Shown here piece by piece: positions 60,691-64,000 of a stretch of 64,000 nt of DNA. The position numbers were made by a program, and so were the translations under genes. Position 1 is the stretch's first letter. Each line of letters begins with the position of its first letter. Source of the DNA: Archaeoglobus profundus DSM 5631 (lineage in GTDB: Archaea; Halobacteriota; Archaeoglobi; Archaeoglobales; Archaeoglobaceae); NCBI RefSeq assembly GCF_000025285.1, contig NC_013741.1, positions 434,001-498,000 of the forward strand. The letters run 5' to 3'. The notes under the pieces are model-generated. The model was not told the origin of the DNA, ran no database searches, and worked only from the letters and a program-made list of their open reading frames with translations.

Positions 60691-61604
60691 AGTCAGATTT
60701 TGCACAGATAAACAGGAGATTTGTCGAGAGGTATGAGAGGATAGATGACTCTGAAGAATTTTGGATGTACATGGCAAAGCCTTTGAGACCGAGCTTCAGG
60801 GTTAATACGTTAAAGGCCAGTGTTGAAGATGTTGTAAGTAGTTTAAGCGACAGATTCAAGCTAGAACCTATCCCTTGGTGTAAAGAGGGCTTTTTCAGCG
60901 ATAAAGAGGTTGGAAGAACAATAGAACATCAGATAGGTGTAATATTTTCTCAGGAAGCATCTTCCATGATTCCCGCAATTGTTCTCGATCCCAAGCCCAA
61001 TATGTTAGTTTTGGACATGTGCGCCTCACCCGGAGGGAAAACTACGCAGATAGCACAATACATGAAAAACGAAGGCTGTATAGTTGCGAACGACGTGAAG
61101 TACGATAGGATAAACATACTCATTTCAAACTTACAGCGTTGCGGAGTTACGATCGCTCGTGTAACAATGAAAGACGGCAGATTCTTTAAGAGATTCAAAG
61201 ACACATTTGATCGAGTGTTGATCGATGCTCCCTGCTCCAACGTCGGAATGATTAGGAAGAATTACCGATACCTCAAGATGTGGTCTCTCAAAGAAGTTTA
61301 TTCCCTATCGAGGCTTCAGAAAGAGCTTGTAATGGCAGGATACCGAGCTTTAAAGCCCAACGGAATTATGGTGTACTCAACATGCACACTCGATCCTTTG
61401 GAGAACGAGGAAGTTGTCGATTACCTCTTGAGTAATACTGATGCAAAACTGCTCGAAATAGATTTACCAGTAAACAGAACTGAGCCGATTACGGAATTTG
61501 AGGGCAAGGTTTATGATGAAGAGGTTAAGAAATGCCTTAGGATACATCCGCAGGACAACGATACTGAGGGCTTTTTCATAGCAAAGATAACAAAGCCAGA
61601 ATGA
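60687..61604 (+). CDS. RNA (cytosine-C5) methyltransferase, NOL1/NOP2/Sun family
   Basis: This 305-residue protein has SAM motif I in VLDMCASPGGKTTQIAQYMK, the Pro-Cys motif IV in RVLIDAPCSNVGMIRKNYRY and the catalytic TCTL motif in GIMVYSTCTLDPLENEEVV. RPSFRVNTLKASVEDVVSSL is the usual N-terminal block. The two cysteines of motifs IV and VI make it an active m5C enzyme for rRNA or tRNA. The ATG at 60687 overlaps the MFS stop (ATGA); the longer frame from 60471 runs inside the MFS gene and is rejected. Confidence 0.92.
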   Translation: MKSDFAQINRRFVERYERIDDSEEFWMYMAKPLRPSFRVNTLKASVEDVVSSLSDRFKLEPIPWCKEGFFSDKEVGRTIEHQIGVIFSQEASSMIPAIVLDPKPNMLVLDMCASPGGKTTQIAQYMKNEGCIVANDVKYDRINILISNLQRCGVTIARVTMKDGRFFKRFKDTFDRVLIDAPCSNVGMIRKNYRYLKMWSLKEVYSLSRLQKELVMAGYRALKPNGIMVYSTCTLDPLENEEVVDYLLSNTDAKLLEIDLPVNRTEPITEFEGKVYDEEVKKCLRIHPQDNDTEGFFIAKITKPE

Positions 61605-62187
61605 TCGAAGAAAGCAGAAGCGCGTAATCCTTCAAATTGGGTTTATTTATATGTGGTATTCTCATATCCAAGTCGAAGTTTCTAGATTCCAAGCTCTCAG
61701 CCATAGATATCGCTCTGATTATGGCAATATTAGTTAACCTCTTTAGGAGTTCAAGATAGCTAAATCTTTCAATCTTTCTGAGCTGAAAGAGGTTGTTCAA
61801 GTCATTTGAAATGTTTTGAAGCAATCTGAGAGATATGCAAATTGAGTAGGCAAATCTTGGAGGAAATCTAAAGTACATGAGTGCAAATCCAACCTCCTCC
61901 GGATTCAAACCGTACAGAAACAGAAACAACGAAAGCAGGGCGACCATTGTCAAAATCTTGTCAACTCCGCCCAAAAAGAAGCTAGATACAATGTAAAATG
62001 CTATTAGGGGTGTTAATTTTGCTAGAGCCTTGAGCACATTGAAGTTGAATGCGATAGTCAAAATTAAAATCGGTAACGACATCCTTTGATCAACTAAAAT
62101 GCTCAAACTTAGCAGTAACATTGAAATCAAAGCAGTTCTGGCTTCAAATCTCGACGACATGATCGCAGAACTCCAAAATATCTTCAT
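61576..62187 (-). CDS. bioN: ECF transporter T component (BioN/CbiQ-like)
   Basis: This 203-residue membrane protein has four to five helices and the two coupling motifs: LESRNFDLDMRIPH (A-R/S-G-like; the first Ala-Arg-Gly pattern is here E-S-R) and the preceding AIIRAISMAESL. PEEVGFALMYFRFPPRFAYS lies in the middle. It couples the ATPase to the substrate-binding BioY. It overlaps the ATPase gene by 44 bases and the end of the RNA methyltransferase on the other strand. Confidence 0.8.
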   Translation of the reverse strand: MKIFWSSAIMSSRFEARTALISMLLLSLSILVDQRMSLPILILTIAFNFNVLKALAKLTPLIAFYIVSSFFLGGVDKILTMVALLSLFLFLYGLNPEEVGFALMYFRFPPRFAYSICISLRLLQNISNDLNNLFQLRKIERFSYLELLKRLTNIAIIRAISMAESLESRNFDLDMRIPHINKPNLKDYALLLSSIILALLSLL

Positions 62188-63166
62188 CGTGTGTGGCCAT
62201 AATTATAGTCTTCTTAAGCTCTCTTGCTCTTTTAAGAATCTGAAACTTCTTCGTAATGTCCAATCCTGCAGTTGGTTCATCCCACAGGAGTATATCTGCC
62301 TTGAACGTCCTCTCCAAAGCCTTAATCTTGGCCTCTCCGAAGCTTATTGGTTCTTGGACGTGGTAGTAAGGATTTGAGAGACAATGTCCAATTTTACCCT
62401 TTACACTTATTTCACCGCTCCAAGGTTTTAAGATTCCAGCCAAGAGCTTTATCAGAGTAGTCTTACCGCAGCCGTTCATACCTACTACAGCAAGAATCTC
62501 ACCCCTCCTAGCCTCAAATGTGACATCTTTAAGAAGCGAATCTTTGTATCCAAAGCATAGATCCTCAACCCTCAAAACGACTTCTCCTATCTCTCCCTTT
62601 GGCAATTCGAAGTGGAAATCTGGTACATCACGTATTTTACCGTTCTCAAGCCAGATGAAGTCCTCACAAAGACTGATTCTGTGTTCCGCTATAATGAAAG
62701 GCTCTTTCAGTACTTTCAGTACTTTTTCAGCCACCTTCGGATGCAGATTAGCGAAGGGCTCGTCAAGAGCTAAGCAGTCGCCCTTAAGTAAGGCTAGAGC
62801 AATCGTTAAAAGCCTCTTCTCACCATCGGAAAGCTTTGAAGTTTCTCTTTCCAAAATATGCACGATCCCCAACTTCCTTGCAATTCTCAACACTTCATCG
62901 AGATCCCTTCCACACTGAACAGCCTGAATTAGAAGTTCATTTTTAACCTTGCTGAAGAGGATGTAATCGTCTGCATTTTGATGAACGTAAACCGCTCTGC
63001 CTTCCACAATCCCTTTATCAGGTTTTAGAAGACCGGAGGCAATCTTAAGCAGTGTAGTCTTACCCGATCCGTTGTAACCACAGATGAAAGTTCTATCTAC
63101 ATCCAAGCTCACACCTCTCAGCACGGGCTTTGAATAGGAAAACCAGATATCCCTAAGAGATACCAT
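62144..63166 (-). CDS. bioM: ECF transporter ATPase with two fused ABC domains
   Basis: This 340-residue protein has two compact ABC domains. Domain 1 has FICGYNGSGKTTLLKIASGL, signature TSKLSDGEKRLL and Walker B GDCLALDEPFANLH. Domain 2 has AVVGMNGCGKTTLIKLLAGI and Walker B DILLWDEPTAGLDITK, but only QEPISFGEAKIKALE at the signature, and it is about 40 residues shorter than usual, so the helical part is eroded. The fused pair powers BioY. It overlaps bioY by 14 bases. Confidence 0.88.
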   Translation of the reverse strand: MVSLRDIWFSYSKPVLRGVSLDVDRTFICGYNGSGKTTLLKIASGLLKPDKGIVEGRAVYVHQNADDYILFSKVKNELLIQAVQCGRDLDEVLRIARKLGIVHILERETSKLSDGEKRLLTIALALLKGDCLALDEPFANLHPKVAEKVLKVLKEPFIIAEHRISLCEDFIWLENGKIRDVPDFHFELPKGEIGEVVLRVEDLCFGYKDSLLKDVTFEARRGEILAVVGMNGCGKTTLIKLLAGILKPWSGEISVKGKIGHCLSNPYYHVQEPISFGEAKIKALERTFKADILLWDEPTAGLDITKKFQILKRARELKKTIIMATHDEDILEFCDHVVEI

Positions 63167-63761
63167 AGCTCTTGAGAAACTTTTGGATGTGCTTGAAAAC
63201 TGTAATGGCGATTACGTGATCCATGAAGATGTCTTGAGGAAAAAATATCACTACAGTTGCAAAGAATGCTGCCCAGAAAGGTGACAAGTTCAATCCGAAT
63301 GCCCTTGTAACTTCCAAGCAGTAGTTTAAGAGTCCGGAGCTTCCGCTCGTCCATAGCCAGAAGACGTAAAATCCGAGAATGTACAGTGGGATCACTGCCA
63401 ATATACTACCGATCCAGAGCATAACAACCTCCCTCGAATCTCCCTTTCTCCAAACTCTCTCTCTCACCAACCCCATAATTGTTGCACTCAGAGGAAAACT
63501 CCAGATGTAGCCAGCTGTGTATCCTAGGAGGATACCTAAGCCACCACCCCTTGCACTTGCTGGAAATCCCAACGCAATCATGCCAATGTATATGAGTTGT
63601 GGAACAAATCCATATTTCCCCAAAACGAGTCCAGAAAGTATTACCGCAAAGTTCTGAAATGTGTAGGGTATCATTCCTATGTAGAACTTTATCTGGGAAG
63701 TTAGAGCAGTTAGAACGGCTAAAGCACATGCCAGCGTGAATCTGAGGTAGTTGTTAACCAT
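63153..63761 (-). CDS. bioY: Biotin-specific S component BioY
   Basis: This is a 202-residue membrane protein with six helices. MIPYTFQNFAVILSGLVLGK and IGMIALGFPASARGGGLGIL with the typical LPVFAGGxxG-type turn, then GYTAGYIWSFPLSATIMGL, are family signatures. It captures biotin for the ATPase and T component next door. The ATG at 63761 overlaps the left arm of a BirA-type operator and lies about 27 bases from the TATA-like TTTTAAAA, so the mRNA is probably leaderless and repressed by BirA. Confidence 0.92.
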   Translation of the reverse strand: MVNNYLRFTLACALAVLTALTSQIKFYIGMIPYTFQNFAVILSGLVLGKYGFVPQLIYIGMIALGFPASARGGGLGILLGYTAGYIWSFPLSATIMGLVRERVWRKGDSREVVMLWIGSILAVIPLYILGFYVFWLWTSGSSGLLNYCLEVTRAFGLNLSPFWAAFFATVVIFFPQDIFMDHVIAITVFKHIQKFLKSYGIS

Positions 63762-63781
63762 ACATTCGCAAAGGTTAACAA
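63751..63781. promoter_or_regulatory. BirA-type biotin operator at the bioY start
   Basis: TTGTTAACC (63751-63759) and GGTTAACAA (63773-63781) form a perfect 9-bp inverted repeat with a 13-base spacer. The known BirA operator is TTGTAAACC and GGTTTACAA with a spacer of about 14-16 bases, so the match is close. It covers the bioY start codon and the place where transcription should begin. Confidence 0.75.
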
Positions 63782-63797
63782 GTGTTTTAAAAGGTTG

Positions 63798-63868
63798 TGT
63801 AATTGGCGGCTTGCCGACGGCAGTTCATCGAAGGCATATACCCTCTCCAGCCGTAACGGCGGTCGCAT
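63798..63868 (-). ncRNA. Kink-turn hairpin RNA candidate (H/ACA-like)
   Basis: On the minus strand, ACGGC and GCCGT enclose GGAGAGGGTATATGCCTT followed by CGATGAA. This upper part closely repeats the L7Ae kink-turn hairpins of the H/ACA RNA at 17713 (GGAGAGAGTATACGCTTT then CGATGATG in hairpin 2). An ACA at 63800-63798 follows about 25 bases after the stem. A TATA-like GATAAATAG is at about 63881-63889. The lower stem is weak: only GCCG/CGGC could be paired with a two-base bulge. It may be a single-hairpin H/ACA guide RNA. Confidence 0.5.
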
Positions 63869-63939
63869 TTTGTAGGATGCAAACTATTTATCGTTTGCGA
63901 TCGGAACTTAAATATACTACCAAGTCGAATTGAGAGAAA

Positions 63940-64000
63940 ATGAGGTGCTTGGAGGACATAGTTCAGAACGGGGAGAGGGAAAATATCGAGTTTAAAGAGT
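63940..64000 (+). CDS. AlbA_2/Schlafen-type protein (start only)
   Basis: Only 20 codons are visible: MRCLEDIVQNGERENIEFKE. The phrase GERENIEFKE (G-E-xx-xIEFKxS) is the opening of the AlbA_2 DNA-binding/Schlafen-like domain found in many archaeal regulators and helicase-like proteins. The ATG at 63940 lies about 28 bases after TTAAATATAC, so the mRNA is probably leaderless. The rest is outside the window. Confidence 0.65.
   Translation, partial: MRCLEDIVQNGERENIEFKE

Noticed and set aside
1-64000. CRISPR array, tRNA or rRNA genes
   Set aside because: No regularly spaced repeats and no tRNA- or rRNA-like segments were recognised by eye on either strand.

Overview
The window is a piece of a euryarchaeal chromosome, most likely from the Archaeoglobales (an Archaeoglobus, Ferroglobus or Geoglobus relative). 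Direct support: archaeal exosome genes, L37Ae, RpoP, KEOPS Cgi121, an ATP-dependent DNA ligase and archaeal-type GluRS and TrpRS; a macro-domain protein very close to what I recall of A. fulgidus AF1521; genes for tetrahydromethanopterin-type pterin (mptE), methanofuran or CoA precursor (mfnA) and menaquinone (mqnA) synthesis; and many genes whose start codon lies where transcription should begin, about 25 bases after a TATA box (leaderless mRNAs).

Layout. 1-3051: SBDS-rrp4-rrp41-rrp42, the core of the archaeal exosome superoperon. 3055-12851: a surface-glycan island of glycosyltransferases, an FkbM methyltransferase, a sulfotransferase and a flippase, with an HEPN/nucleotidyltransferase pair. 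Its 5-11 kb part looks AT-richer than the flanks and holds two broken genes. 12935-13332: L37Ae and rpoP, which in other archaea usually follow rrp42 directly, so the island appears to split the superoperon. 13342-18492: ribH, an aminotransferase, a RecA-like ATPase, marC, two-subunit fumarase, a three-hairpin H/ACA guide RNA and the macro-domain gene. 18617-22629: a PadR repressor with a clear operator in front of a cell-surface protein and a drug-efflux pump. 22692-26729: a signalling cluster (receiver, PAS kinase, two-domain KaiC, receiver with a frameshift, kinase-like protein without its histidine). 27173-35165: mobA, moaA, ligase, cgi121 with a frameshifted KaiC-like gene, hisI, a membrane protease, and an AsnC/Lrp-type regulator facing a TauE permease. 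35157-36590: a TnpB element that has cut a radical-SAM gene in two. 36587-44056: a minus-strand run from nip7 and gltX through a nuclease and mptE to glycan and lipid genes.

44057-51093 is an accessory region: a protein with a duplicated domain next to a MazF-like toxin, gene remnants, an ISH3-like transposase, and a winged-helix plus N6-adenine methylase pair. The 3' end of the methylase lies in a 137-bp segment bounded by perfect 47-bp inverted repeats. Flipping that segment would replace its 11-residue tail with an in-frame 44-residue tail that looks like the family's normal C-terminus. This is the strongest candidate in the window for an undescribed phase-variation switch.

51094-63761: JAMM protease, mfnA, a three-gene KaiC-type cluster in which two members have lost the ATP-binding site, thiL, trpS, mqnA, a radical-SAM/MFS/RNA-methyltransferase operon and a biotin ECF transporter (bioY, double ATPase, bioN-like) under a BirA-type operator. 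The right end has a second kink-turn hairpin RNA candidate and the start of an AlbA_2/Schlafen-type gene.

Four genes carry a single disabling change: three frameshifts and one in-frame TAG. Two of the frameshifts lie in A-runs and would each be repaired by one extra A. Sequencing error, real decay and slippage cannot be told apart from the sequence alone.
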